From positions 992,001 through 1,056,000 of the forward strand of contig NC_083678.1 of assembly GCF_030384665.1 (NCBI RefSeq): 64,000 nt of DNA, in the 5' to 3' direction. The translations under genes were made by a program, and so were the position numbers. The number at the start of each line of letters is the position of its first letter. The stretch's first letter is position 1. Origin of the DNA: Lodderomyces elongisporus (lineage: Eukaryota > Ascomycota > Pichiomycetes > Serinales > Debaryomycetaceae). The notes beneath the pieces are model-generated. The model was not told the origin of the DNA, did not search any database, and was given only the letters and a program-made list of their open reading frames with translations. This document shows positions 44,244 through 55,182 of this stretch, one piece after another.

Positions 44244-45248
44244 TCACCATGACCACCATTTTTTATTCCGCTTGGCTTCAGCTTCTTCGCTTTGTCTTGT
44301 AGCACGTCCTGTATCTCTTAACAATGCAGTACTTTTCACCAACACTTTCCCATCTTTATTTTCAAGCGTGCTTTCCAACTCTACAGTCCGCTTATCCAAT
44401 TTCCCACCTTCTTTTACTTTGGTTTTTACAATCAAAAACTGGTTAGCAAATGTTGGCCGTTTGTAGTTGATAGTAAGGTTCTCTACCATATAATCATCCT
44501 TAAGATTCGATTTAGTATGCTGATTCAAAGAAGCATTCCTTTTGAATGTTTCATTCAATAAAGTTGCAATGATTCCACCGTGGACTATAAATGGATATCC
44601 ACAGAGCCTATAACCGCAATGAACAATGGCTACTCCTTCATCGGTTGCAATATTGTGAAATATTATTGGCTTGATGAGGATTCCTCCTGGTTTTTGAAGC
44701 GTATGGTTTGTGAGCTCAGGAGTATGGTACTCTTGCTGAGTCTTGATTTTCGCAGATGCACGAAATTCATCGTCACCATCATTTTTCTTGAGATCAGCTT
44801 CACCACTGTTTGTAGAGCTGGAATCAGCCTTGTTACCATTTTGATTATCCAACAAATTACGATCGAGATTCTCCCAGCTCAGCAATTTGAACCATTGATG
44901 TGCATGTTTTGGATGGGATAGTTTCTGATAGATGGCAAGATTCTTTAACTGGTGCTCTAATTTCAAGGGAAGAAACTTATTCTGTGGGTCATTTTCGTCG
45001 ATATGAGTGTATTTCTCGTAATAGTTGAAAAGTGTTTCGTTGTAGGATAAGTATGAACCCAATATAAAAAACAAGGCTGTTGTTTTCCAGTTGATCCATT
45101 TCGAATTTCCAGGTCGTTTAGGTAAGTGGGCCAAGGGAGATACATTTCCGGAACGTGTGGCATAAAATCGTGTTGTGCTGGTAGGATAGACTGAGGTGTG
45201 AGTTCTCAATGATATTCGCAATTGAGAGATTGAAGGTTTGACTGTCAT
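44244..45248 (-). CDS. mitochondrial hotdog-fold thioesterase-like protein
   Basis: 334 residues from the ATG at 45248. The N-terminal ~35 residues are Arg/Ser/Thr-rich without acidic residues, a mitochondrial presequence. One membrane segment follows (TTALFFILGSYLSY, about 50-65). The C-terminal part has the hotdog thioesterase pattern: FIVHGGIIATLLNETFKRNA with the conserved HGG, then VENLTINYKRPTFANQFLIV and VKSTALLRD. It resembles the yeast Fmp10/THEM4-type family of predicted acyl-CoA thioesterases. The substrate is unknown. A CTG-containing linker (about 150-190) is polar and disordered. Confidence 0.85.
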   Translation of the reverse strand: MTVKPSISQLRISLRTHTSVYPTSTTRFYATRSGNVSPLAHLPKRPGNSKWINWKTTALFFILGSYLSYNETLFNYYEKYTHIDENDPQNKFLPLKLEHQLKNLAIYQKLSHPKHAHQWFKLLSWENLDRNLLDNQNGNKADSSSTNSGEADLKKNDGDDEFRASAKIKTQQEYHTPELTNHTLQKPGGILIKPIIFHNIATDEGVAIVHCGYRLCGYPFIVHGGIIATLLNETFKRNASLNQHTKSNLKDDYMVENLTINYKRPTFANQFLIVKTKVKEGGKLDKRTVELESTLENKDGKVLVKSTALLRDTGRATRQSEEAEAKRNKKWWSW

Positions 45249-46289
45249 TTTTGCAATCGAGGAGCAAACTATCAATGTGTATTTTAACGTGTGTTGTAAC
45301 GTGTATTAAAATCAACTGTCGATTTCAAATTGTCACAATGATTTCAGTGTGGTGTTAGTGACAACAGAGATCTCGATATCAAAAATAGTATTGAGCGGGG
45401 AAAAAATTCTATTGCGAGATTGTCAACCACACTAATTTCAATTGAAGCTGGTTTAACATGACTCTCATATCTAATATTCTTTTTGCAGAGCGACAAAACG
45501 AAAAACAAAATAAATACTACCACAACAACATTTAACAACAACACCACCACCATCACCAAAAGAATTTCAAAAAAAAAACAACAACAACAACATTGAAAGA
45601 AGATAGAAAGAAATTTACAAAATAACTCGCAACTTCGCATTTGACTTCTTCATGTTGATGTGCAAACATGAAAAAAAAACAAAGCAGAACAAAGATAATA
45701 ATGTAGTCTTAAAATTTTTTAGCTCCAATGCCCTTTTCTAATCATGGAATACAAATTGAATAGATATCTCACTACATTCGCGTCAAACTTATGTATCCGT
45801 TGAGGACCTATATTAACAATAAAAAAGTTATATAATTCTATAATATATCTGAAATAAAATGAAGTAAAAAATGAACACTTGATGCATCATCATTAAAAAA
45901 TAGTCGTTAAAGTATGAATAATTGGATGGGTTGATATAGATGTAGTTGTAATTGTAATTGTTGTTGATGTTGATGTTGATGCCAATTTTCCTATTCTCCA
46001 ATCTTTGAGTTCTAATTCGTAAAGAATAGTGGAAATTGAACATCTGTTTTGTTTCTTTGTTTCTTTTGTTTCTTTTTCTCCTTGATTTCCCCCCTTGAAC
46101 ACAATTCTCCTCCAAAAAGACATGTGTGTTGAAAATGTCTAACTTGCAAATGAGAATTGAGCCAATGGTGCTTGTTTTTTTTTGGTTTTTTTAAGTTTTA
46201 ATTTTTAAATTTTCAAAGAAAAAGATTTTAATAATGATACCAGCATGTCAAAAAAAAGAGTCCAAAAAAAAAGAAGGGACACAACAGAC
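45249..46289. other. intergenic, thioesterase promoter and SAH1 3' region
   Basis: 1.04 kb with A/T runs, CAACAA and TTGATG repeats (about 45950-45980). No gene is recognised. Confidence 0.5.
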
Positions 46290-47630
46290 TTAGTATCTGT
46301 AAATGTCAGCTTTGAATGGACCTTCCTTTGGAATACCCAAGTATTCAGCTTGAACATCAGTCAAAGTAGTCAATCTGGCGTTCAAGTGGTCCAAGTGACA
46401 TTTGGCAACAGTTTCGTCCAAAATCTTTGGCAACAAGTGAACGTTGACGTCGAATGGACCAGTCTTTGCAAACTCTGGGAATTTCTCTTTGAACTCCTTG
46501 TTCTTGTCATTGAACAATGCAATTTGTGCCAAGACTTGGTTAGAGAATGAACAAGACATGACGAATGAGGAGTGACCAGTAGCACAACCCAAGTTGACCA
46601 ATCTACCGTCAGCCAAAAGGATAATGTGACGACCATTCTTCATCAAGTATCTGTCAACTTGTGGCTTAATGTTGACAACAGACTCAGCGTTGGCTTTCAA
46701 CCAAGCAACATCGATTTCAATGTCAAAGTGACCAATGTTACAAACAATGGCATCTTCTGGCATTTTCTCAAAGTGCTTTCCAACAATGATATCTCTACAA
46801 CCGGTGGTTGTAACAAAGATTTGACCAATTGATGCAACCTCATCCAAAGGTGCGACTTGGTAACCAGAGACAGCAGCTTGCAAAGCATTAATTGGGTCAA
46901 TCTCGGTAACGATAACTCTAGCACCCATACCTTGCAAGGCCATAGCACAACCTTTTCCAACATCACCGAAACCAGCAACAACGGCAACCTTACCAGCAAT
47001 CATAACATCGGTGGCTCTCTTGATACCGTCAATCAATGATTCTCTACAACCGTACAAGTTGTCGAACTTGGACTTGGTGACAGAGTCGTTAACGTTGATG
47101 GCTGGGACCTTCAATTTACCATCTCTCAAAGCCTTGTACAAGTGGTGGACACCGGTAGTGGTCTCTTCGGATAAACCGTAACAGTCTTCCAACATTTCTG
47201 GGTATTTTTCGTGAACCAATGAGGTCAAGTCACCACCATCGTCCAAGATCAAGTTCAATTTCTTACCGTCCTTGAAGGCAAACAATTGTTGTTCAATACA
47301 CCATTGGTACTCTTCCTCGGTTTCACCTTTCCAGGCAAACACAGGAACACCAGCAGCAGCAATAGCAGCAGCAGCATGGTCTTGAGTTGAAAAGATGTTA
47401 CAAGAAGTCCAAGTAACTTCAGCACCCAAAGCAACAAGAGTCTCAATCAAGACAGCGGTTTGGATGGTCATGTGCAAACAACCTGCAATTCTTGCACCTT
47501 TCAATGGTTGAGATGGACCGTACTTCTTTCTGATGTACATCAAACCTGGCATTTCATTTTCAGACAATTCAATGTCCTTTCTACCGAAGGCAGCTAAGGA
47601 GATGTCGGCGACTTTGTAGTTACTAGCCAT
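46290..47630 (-). CDS. SAH1: S-adenosyl-L-homocysteine hydrolase
   Basis: 446 residues (S. cerevisiae Sah1 has 449). It reversibly splits S-adenosylhomocysteine into adenosine and homocysteine, relieving product inhibition of methyltransferases. Visible landmarks are [38 protein letters not shown], the NAD-binding [23 protein letters not shown] and the C-terminal KADIYRY. I scanned the reading frame for CTG and found none, as expected for a highly expressed gene where CTG is a rare Ser codon. A TCACGTG element is about 330 bp upstream. The neighbour is GLN3, as I recall is also the case in C. albicans. Confidence 0.98.
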   Translation of the reverse strand: MASNYKVADISLAAFGRKDIELSENEMPGLMYIRKKYGPSQPLKGARIAGCLHMTIQTAVLIETLVALGAEVTWTSCNIFSTQDHAAAAIAAAGVPVFAWKGETEEEYQWCIEQQLFAFKDGKKLNLILDDGGDLTSLVHEKYPEMLEDCYGLSEETTTGVHHLYKALRDGKLKVPAINVNDSVTKSKFDNLYGCRESLIDGIKRATDVMIAGKVAVVAGFGDVGKGCAMALQGMGARVIVTEIDPINALQAAVSGYQVAPLDEVASIGQIFVTTTGCRDIIVGKHFEKMPEDAIVCNIGHFDIEIDVAWLKANAESVVNIKPQVDRYLMKNGRHIILLADGRLVNLGCATGHSSFVMSCSFSNQVLAQIALFNDKNKEFKEKFPEFAKTGPFDVNVHLLPKILDETVAKCHLDHLNARLTTLTDVQAEYLGIPKEGPFKADIYRY

Positions 47631-48334
47631 TGTTGTTTTTATAAAAAAAAAGGGGGGGTGATTAATCTAGATTTGTAGATAGGGTGGTGGAATACCTGTA
47701 AAGATCTAGGATAAGGAGAGAAAGAGGAAGAAAGAAAAGAAGAAAAAGGAAAAAAAAAGAGGAAGAAGAAAAAGAGGGAAAAGAGAGGGAAGAGGAATAA
47801 AATTAATGAAAAGGATGTTGGATCTTGTGAAAATTTACTTTGTTGAGCTATTGTCAGTGTCTTCTGCCCCAATTGCCCATGCGAGTCTTCAGCTCCTGTA
47901 CTGAAAATTTTTAATTTTAGTTACACAAAATTAACGAGAAGAGAAGAAACGTGGTGGTTATATCACGTGCCCTCGTGTAGATCGTTTAGCCAGGATAGGG
48001 CAAACAAAAAAAAAGACTACAGAATCAATATATAACCAAAAATGCAGAGTATACGGAGAATGATTCAAATCAAAGTTAAAAAGAGAGCAAAGAGAGAGAG
48101 AGAGGAAACAGCGAGTGAAGAATGGGGTGGAAGGGGGGGGGGGGAGAAGAAGGGAAATCATAAGAAACTGGCATGCAAAAGAAAAACGAATTTCAAATCT
48201 TCACAGAAATATGTTAAGTTTGACCCATAAGATGTAACAATAAGAACTAAATATATCACTCTATCTATTTTATGTTATTTCATTTCAATTCATTTTATTA
48301 ATGTTCATGAAAAAATAAGGAATTAAAAATACAA
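47631..48334. promoter_or_regulatory. SAH1 promoter / GLN3 3' region
   Basis: 704 bp with a pyrimidine-rich leader on the coding strand, a Cbf1-type TCACGTG and a run of 12 G (48133-48144). No gene is seen. Confidence 0.55.
47963..47969. promoter_or_regulatory. Cbf1-type TCACGTG upstream of SAH1
   Basis: TCACGTG is the Cbf1-Met4 recruitment element of methionine/SAM genes in S. cerevisiae. Position 333-339 bp before SAH1's ATG fits that role. Function here is inferred from motif and gene identity. Confidence 0.5.
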
Positions 48335-51300
48335 TCACATTTCAAATTTCAACCAATCTAGATCTTTAAACTGTAAAGCGGCTGCAGCAGTTGTATCAAC
48401 GTTCTTGTCATCGGCCAAACCAGTACCACCAGTGCCACCAGCTCCGCCATTACCGCCATTACCGCTGTTATTACTTCCTTTTCCTATACCTATATTTGCA
48501 TCTGCGAAATCGTAATTATTGCTACCTAGTCCTAAAGCTTGATTATTATCTTGTTGCATCACTTTGGTCCCAAATATAGCATTGTCAAAGTCGACGCCCA
48601 AATTTGCGGGACTTGTGTCCTGCAGAACCCGGTTTCCATCATGCTCTTCTTCTTCATCATCACCATTGTGTAGACTAGTATAGTTTTTGAAGAAATCATC
48701 TTCGCTCATCATTATATTGTCAACATCTAGTTCGGGTATAACTGTAGGAGTCGACATATCACCACTGATATCCAAACCACTAGTAATGTTATTCATGCTG
48801 TTCATATTGTTCGCATTGATATTCACAATATCGGAAAGTGGATCGGTAGCCATCATTACCAATTCATCATCGATACCTCTATGCTGCGCTATTGGGGGTT
48901 TACTAGCTCTATATTCCTCCAATACTTTCTGGCCTCTTGTCTTTGTTCCATTCAAAGAAGCGTATTGTCCCATTTGATTGACAAAAGAAGAAGAAGAAGA
49001 AGCACCCAATGAACTGTTGTTGTTATTGGTGTTGTTGGATAAACCAGTAATTGAATTGGGGTTTGGAGCAAGATCAGTAATTTCAAGAGGCGTTTCTGGC
49101 ACAGAATTGGGCGTAGTTGAACTAGGTTGATGTTGACTTTGCTGCTGTTGCTGATATTGGTTTGGATGTTGCAAATGTCCTAGACCAGCAGAATATGAGC
49201 CTGGTGAATAATATGAATTAGGGGTATCGACAAATTCATTATTTGTGTAAATTTGCGAGTTAATAGTATTTGTGTTCATGTGATTATTCATAATGGTGGA
49301 GGCACTATTCTGTCTAGATAACAGCGATCTTTGCTGCTGAGGTGCTCTAAATTGGGTTGATACTGGATATTGCTGCTGCTGCTGCTGCTGTTGTTGTTGT
49401 TGTTGCTGAGGCATATCAAAATAGCTGGCTTGAGAATAACGTTGATTAAGCATATTGACGTTGCCCATTGTGAGTGAATTTGTTGGCGTAGAAATGGATC
49501 CATTCTTCCTATTTGGTATGTTTACCAAAGAAGTTCTTCTACTCAATGATGATGGTGCTGAAATGAGAGAATTGTTTCTTTTTAATGCGTAAGTTGGGTA
49601 TTGCTGCTGCTGCTGCTGCAGTTGTTGTTGCAGTTGTTGTTGTTGGTGACTTGTTAGCGAAACTAAAGAATCGGCTCTATTTTTATTGTTGAATGATGAT
49701 GAAGTAGCACCTATTCCAGCAGAACCAGCTGCAGCAGCAAGTCCCATAGCATGTACATTTAACTCCGACTTTTTTCTTTTAAATGGCTGATTGCAATCCA
49801 CAGTATATGAATATGACGAGGCTGCCGAAGACGAGGCTGAACATGGCGATGTTTCCAGATTTGACGTCTGCTGCTGATTTGACGAAGATGAAGAAGGTAT
49901 TGCTATAGCCTTGCTTTTGAATGAATTGTTCAAGTTTGTCGAACTTGCTGGTTTGGGCAATATCAATACATTTTTATACCTCTGGCTCTGACTCTGACTA
50001 TGGTTCTGGCTCTGTGTTGAAAATGACGAGTTCATGAAATTGTTTGGCACAGAAGATCCCATTTGCATGTTTGCAGGCGATGGTGCTATCGCTATTGGTA
50101 GTTGTCTTTTTTGATTCAAAGATTCACGATATGAGGTTGATGTGGCTGCTGTTGTTGCCAAGGAAGTGGAATGTGTACCATTACCTGAACCAAAGGTGCG
50201 AGGAAATGATGTTGACATTGCCATGGACATTGACATGGGGTTCATTCCTACTGAGCTTGATACGCTATTTGACACTGAGGTTTTTCTCGAGTTTCTCTTT
50301 TTGATAACATCGGTTTTCATCGATAATGGACGAGTGGTTCCATGAAGTTTGAGGAACAAGCCACAAGCATTACACAACGTGTTTCCCTCTGCATCTTTTC
50401 TCCAAAGAGGCGTCTTTTGAGTTTTACAGTTGAAGCAAGTGGTGGTGGTGGTGGTGGTGGTGGTGCCAACATCAGCAGGTTGTGAGAGTGGATTCAGACT
50501 CAGCTGTTGCAGATTATCCAGTTGCTTTGGTTTTTCCAGTTGTTCCAGTTGTTCCAGCTCTTCCAGTTTCTCCAATTTGTCCAGTTTTTCCAGTTGCTGC
50601 TGCTGTTGCTGTTGCTGTTGTTGCTCGTTTTTCATCTTTGTCAATGAAGAAGTGAGGTTGGATTTTGGCGGTGCTTTTATAGTGTTCATATCCGATTGCA
50701 ATGATGAGTTTGTTGATAATTTCGATGATGCATTAGAGTTGTGTCGAGATGCAGAGCTCGAGTCTTCCGAGTTTGGAGTGAATACTTTGGCGTAATCAAC
50801 ATTTTGTTGTTGAGACGGGCTTGCAGATACATGTCTATGAATTTGGGGTTCTTCTTTCTTTATTGTCATTTGCTTCTCATCAGACTGGTTTGAGTGATTT
50901 GCGTTTGATGTTGATATTGATGTTGATGTTGGTGAGGTGTTATTCAGTAGGTTACTTGGTTGGAATGAACTCTTTGTATTTAAATGGTGTATTTCATCCA
51001 TAGACAATGGAGATAGTAGGTCCAAAACGTTCTTGTCATTATACAGCAGTAACAGTATCGGTAGTTGGGTCTGCATCAGCAGTTGTGTTTGAGAATGCAG
51101 TTTATCCTGCAGCAACAGTGCATGCGAAAGTGAAGATGGTTGCGACAGTTCAGATGCTGGGTTAGGGTTATTTTCTTTTTTGATGTGTGTATTTGCATTC
51201 CCAATTTGAACCATGCGGTGTAGCTGGGTCCTGCTGTTTGCTTTCCGCAACTGTCTATTTTCTACTCTTGATTGTAAGTTGAGAAGTTTCTTTGCCGAGT

Positions 51301-51544
51301 AAAAGATATCCACCAAGGAAGGACCTGAGTCAAGAAAATGCGAGTTTTTGGCAGACTGTGTAGCTTGTGTAGCTTGCGAATCTTTGCTAGAATATAAAAA
51401 CTTGGTATTGTCCATGTTCTTCCCTTCAGTGTACAATGGTGTTGATTTTACTGGCGTGATGGTTGCTGAAGTATTGAGTTTGTCGACATGGTACGTGTTG
51501 GAGCCTTTTAAAAGCTCACTTGATGAGGACGAAGAAGGTGGCAT
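48335..51544 (-). CDS. GLN3: GATA transcription factor Gln3
   Basis: 1069 residues. Activator of nitrogen-catabolite genes, held in the cytoplasm by TORC1/Ure2 signalling in S. cerevisiae. An N-terminal [20 protein letters not shown] block (about 78-97) matches the conserved segment of fungal nitrogen GATA factors. One GATA zinc finger begins at Cys369 ([25 protein letters not shown]), followed by basic VIKKRNS. Most of the rest is Gln/Asn/Ser-rich. Two tracts are packed with CTG codons (residues about 143-167 and 318-350) and are Ser-rich in the real code, not Leu-rich. The acidic C terminus may be the activation region. GLN3 rather than GAT1 is supported by the finger sequence and by SAH1 next door. 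Confidence 0.92.
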   Translation of the reverse strand: MPPSSSSSSELLKGSNTYHVDKLNTSATITPVKSTPLYTEGKNMDNTKFLYSSKDSQATQATQSAKNSHFLDSGPSLVDIFYSAKKLLNLQSRVENRQLRKANSRTQLHRMVQIGNANTHIKKENNPNPASELSQPSSLSHALLLQDKLHSQTQLLMQTQLPILLLLYNDKNVLDLLSPLSMDEIHHLNTKSSFQPSNLLNNTSPTSTSISTSNANHSNQSDEKQMTIKKEEPQIHRHVSASPSQQQNVDYAKVFTPNSEDSSSASRHNSNASSKLSTNSSLQSDMNTIKAPPKSNLTSSLTKMKNEQQQQQQQQQQLEKLDKLEKLEELEQLEQLEKPKQLDNLQQLSLNPLSQPADVGTTTTTTTTTCFNCKTQKTPLWRKDAEGNTLCNACGLFLKLHGTTRPLSMKTDVIKKRNSRKTSVSNSVSSSVGMNPMSMSMAMSTSFPRTFGSGNGTHSTSLATTAATSTSYRESLNQKRQLPIAIAPSPANMQMGSSVPNNFMNSSFSTQSQNHSQSQSQRYKNVLILPKPASSTNLNNSFKSKAIAIPSSSSSNQQQTSNLETSPCSASSSAASSYSYTVDCNQPFKRKKSELNVHAMGLAAAAGSAGIGATSSSFNNKNRADSLVSLTSHQQQQLQQQLQQQQQQYPTYALKRNNSLISAPSSLSRRTSLVNIPNRKNGSISTPTNSLTMGNVNMLNQRYSQASYFDMPQQQQQQQQQQQQQYPVSTQFRAPQQQRSLLSRQNSASTIMNNHMNTNTINSQIYTNNEFVDTPNSYYSPGSYSAGLGHLQHPNQYQQQQQSQHQPSSTTPNSVPETPLEITDLAPNPNSITGLSNNTNNNNSSLGASSSSSFVNQMGQYASLNGTKTRGQKVLEEYRASKPPIAQHRGIDDELVMMATDPLSDIVNINANNMNSMNNITSGLDISGDMSTPTVIPELDVDNIMMSEDDFFKNYTSLHNGDDEEEEHDGNRVLQDTSPANLGVDFDNAIFGTKVMQQDNNQALGLGSNNYDFADANIGIGKGSNNSGNGGNGGAGGTGGTGLADDKNVDTTAAAALQFKDLDWLKFEM

Positions 51545-54500
51545 TATATCACCTCAAAAGGTTGTTATGAAGGAGATGAAGGAGATGAAGAAGGAAATGA
51601 ATAATTGTAGTATATGGTATATGGTTTGGTAATTGTAGTTCCAGATTTGAAGAATCTTTTCTTCTTTGTCTCTTCTCTTATAAGATGTATGGTAAATGTG
51701 TGTGTCTGTGTGTGTGGGGAGAAAGAAAAGTTAATGGAGTGTTATGAAGAAAAGAAAGTTGGCCAAGGGATCAAGAGTGCTAAAGTTCTTGCCTGTGATG
51801 ATACTTGAGTAATAGTCACCTGTTAGATGGGTCCAGGTAAATGGTATGTGTGTGTGTGTGTTGACTTTCAGAGCAAAAGGGAAGAAGAAGTAGAAGAAGT
51901 GAAAGAAAAATAAAAGAAACAGCTAATATGCCAAGTCAAAATTTCTGAGGGTATCCAATGTGTGTGTGTGTGTTTTTTATTTTATTTTATTTGATTTGTA
52001 TTAAAAACTTTTTCTTCTTTTAAGGTACTCTTTTTGGGGGTTTTTTGACTTGGTACTTAATTTGCTTAAACAATATTAGTATGTATTACTAGGTATTAGT
52101 ATGTATTACTTATTATTACACTTGATGCTTTAATTTTTGGGCTTATTACTATGACTATTACAATTAACTGGCTACTTGGAACTAGAATTGGAACTGGTGC
52201 TAGTACACCAACCACTGCAAAAATTATATAAATAAAAAAAAAAAGAAGTATAATAAAGCAAAATAGTAATATAGGATGCACAACATATTAGGCTCTGAGC
52301 ATAGTACAATACTTGCCATTTTCTTTACTTGTTCCCTACTCTTTGACATTTATATGACTTGTGTCAGTTGACTTATAAATATTTTTACATTTTACATTTT
52401 TTTTTTCACGACAATTAATATACAACATTACACGACCTCTATCCCCCCACCTCACACCTCTACACACAAAACTTATTTTTTACAAAGTTTCAATTTAGAG
52501 GACGAACATCCCTGCAGACAAAACAGCTTAGGTGTGCAAACCTTTTCTCTGCTTTTTATTTTTTTTCATTTTTTTTTTTGGTTTCCCTAATACCTTATAA
52601 GAAGGAATATTCAAACCTGTTATTTCCCTCCGCCCTCCCTTTGCTTTGCATCGCACGAAACAAACAACCCTGTCTCTCTCTCTCCTTGAGTACATTTGGA
52701 TTTGTCCTTTTGTCCTTTTGTCCTCTGTCTTTTTGTTTCTTTTTGTTTGTTTTATCTGTTTATTTTAGATTTTTTTGTTGCGCTAAGGTACCTGCCACAA
52801 ACCTTGGCCGTTAACGCTTTGGAACTGAGCGTTTTTTGTTTGTCTATTCTCTCTACTTCACTATTTTACTTATTTACCATTTCTTTCCATCTTGCTTGTT
52901 ACTATTGCTTTGTTCATCCAATTTCAATTTTGTGGCCTGAGAAGGGTGGCTTTTTCTGACTCTGCAAAACTTCTGCGCTACATAGTTTAACTTGTCCTTC
53001 TTTGTCTTGTCTTGCTTTATTTTCGGCTCTGGTTTCAGATACTCTATACAATCTAATTCTTATGCCCGAGGCATTAAAGCCAGACTATGACAAAAAAAAA
53101 AAGTTTTTGAAACATACCTCACAAACCTTATAGTCCTTGCAACAATACCGATCAATTGATCTTCTATTGCAAAAACAAACAAACGAAAGAAGCAGAAACA
53201 AAAGGACTAAAAGTAATAAGTAGAAAGTAAAAAGAAGAAGATGGCAAAAAAGAACACAACAAAAGTTGGTGTTTTGCAAACAATAGAAACTCATCGCACC
53301 GCCTTGTTCTTTTTTTTTTTTTTTTTTTTTTTAGCCGGAGCTTTATAATGGAGAGATAAAGTCCATGTCAGATATTAATGGTCGCCTTTTCAACAATAAT
53401 TATAAAGAGACCACTCAATATAATAAAGACATATTGATGTAGAAGCAAAATATTCCCATTAGCATGCATGCTGGCTTAATTAAACCTACGAATAATGAGT
53501 CTACCACATACTTGGAAAAAAGAGTTGAAACTATTATACACCCAACACAATTAGTTTTTTGAGATGTAATCGAACCAGGTAGAACATTAGACATCCTTTC
53601 GCCCTATAACAACAATAACAATAATAATAATATTAATCCTCTCATTCGAACAAAGTTGTCACACTTGTTTTATTCAGTATTTACTTTGGTTTTATGAATT
53701 AAATCGACTAGTTTATTAATTGTGAAACCAAAAAAAGAAAATAAACAACAACAACAACAGCAGCAGCAAAAGCAATAACAAAGGGTTAGAAAAAAGTAGA
53801 AGCAATTAAAAGTGTTGTTTCATTTCATTCAACACTTTTTCCTCTATTTCCTTTAAGAAATTAATTGTGTATCTATATATATATATATATATATATAACA
53901 AAGGGATACAGTTATTGAAGTATCATAACCATCAAGGGAGAAATGGGGGATCCAAATGGTTACAAAAGTAACCATTGCCGCATTTACGAATTAGTTGTTC
54001 AAAATTTTCTGCTATTATTGTCACTATCTGTTGTAAACCAAAGGGTTCTTAACGGGAAGAGGGAATAATAAGTTAATGAAAGAAAGAGGAGGAAGAGTAG
54101 GAGGAGGAGGAATAAGGGAGGAGGAGGGTGAGGGAGCACAGAAGCCCGAACTATTTCAAAATGCACTCATAACTTCCTTAGCCACCTTCCTTTATGCTCA
54201 GTCATCCGCTGATGGATATATATATATATATTATTTGTTTGTTTCTCTCTATGTTTCTCTCTCACTATCTCTCTTTCCCAAAATGCAGGTGTTGACAGAT
54301 TCAAGATAATAAGTGCAAGACTAAAAGATTTGAGGACCAAAATACCACAAGACCACAAGATTTGAGTTGTTTAAACTGTTGACTTGACTTGACTCGTGGT
54401 TTATTTTTGTATATTTATTTAATTAATTTTTTAGTTTCTACCGGAATCTACCGCGGTAAAAGTATTTTTTTTTACTCACACAAATACGGCTAGGTCCGAA

Positions 54501-55182
54501 CCTGATTCGTATTACGAGATTTATTTTTGAAACTCAACATCTAGTGAGTAACGAAGGTTGAGCATTGAAAATTGAAAACCATTCACTACTTCTACTGTTA
54601 CTACTACTGCTACTGATAATAATAATAATAATGTATGAAGCATATTGGTCTCAAAAATTCTCGTAAAGCTCTATATCGTACTTGATACTTTTCCATCTAT
54701 TTTGTCTACTTGGTCTACACATTGATCGAGAAAAAAAGGAAAAAGTTTATGACTTCTTAGCGGCAGCACCAAATCCATCTAATAATTGCATAATCTAGAT
54801 AATTCTTCTTTTCTCCTCCAATATACCCACAAACTCTTTTTTTGTAAAAAAGAACACACTTTAAAAGAAAAGATGTTCGCAACACAAATTGACACAAATT
54901 ATGATGAGATGAATTTCAGTTTGATTATAACCACAAAAACACACGTATATATATATAGATATATATATAAGTACATTAATACATACATACATTGATACAT
55001 ACATACATACATTTAATAACGTACCAGCACAACACGCTCAATTTCTACTCACATAGACTAATTACCAGCATTTTGTTGCACCAATAATTACATCAATGAT
55101 TACACCAATAATTACATAAATGAATATATCAACAGAAACCGTCTTTTAGTTTTCTATACTGCCTTGGTGTTGCAGAGAAAGA
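51545..55182. promoter_or_regulatory. 3.6-kb gene-free region upstream of GLN3
   Basis: No protein-like ORF or RNA gene is seen between GLN3's ATG and the stop of the eIF4E-like gene. It contains GT microsatellites (51697-51714, 51847-51862, 51959-51973), a 22-T run near 53310-53331, an (AT)n tract (53874-53897) and TACA repeats (54980-55015). It probably holds GLN3's promoter and long 5' leader. Confidence 0.5.
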
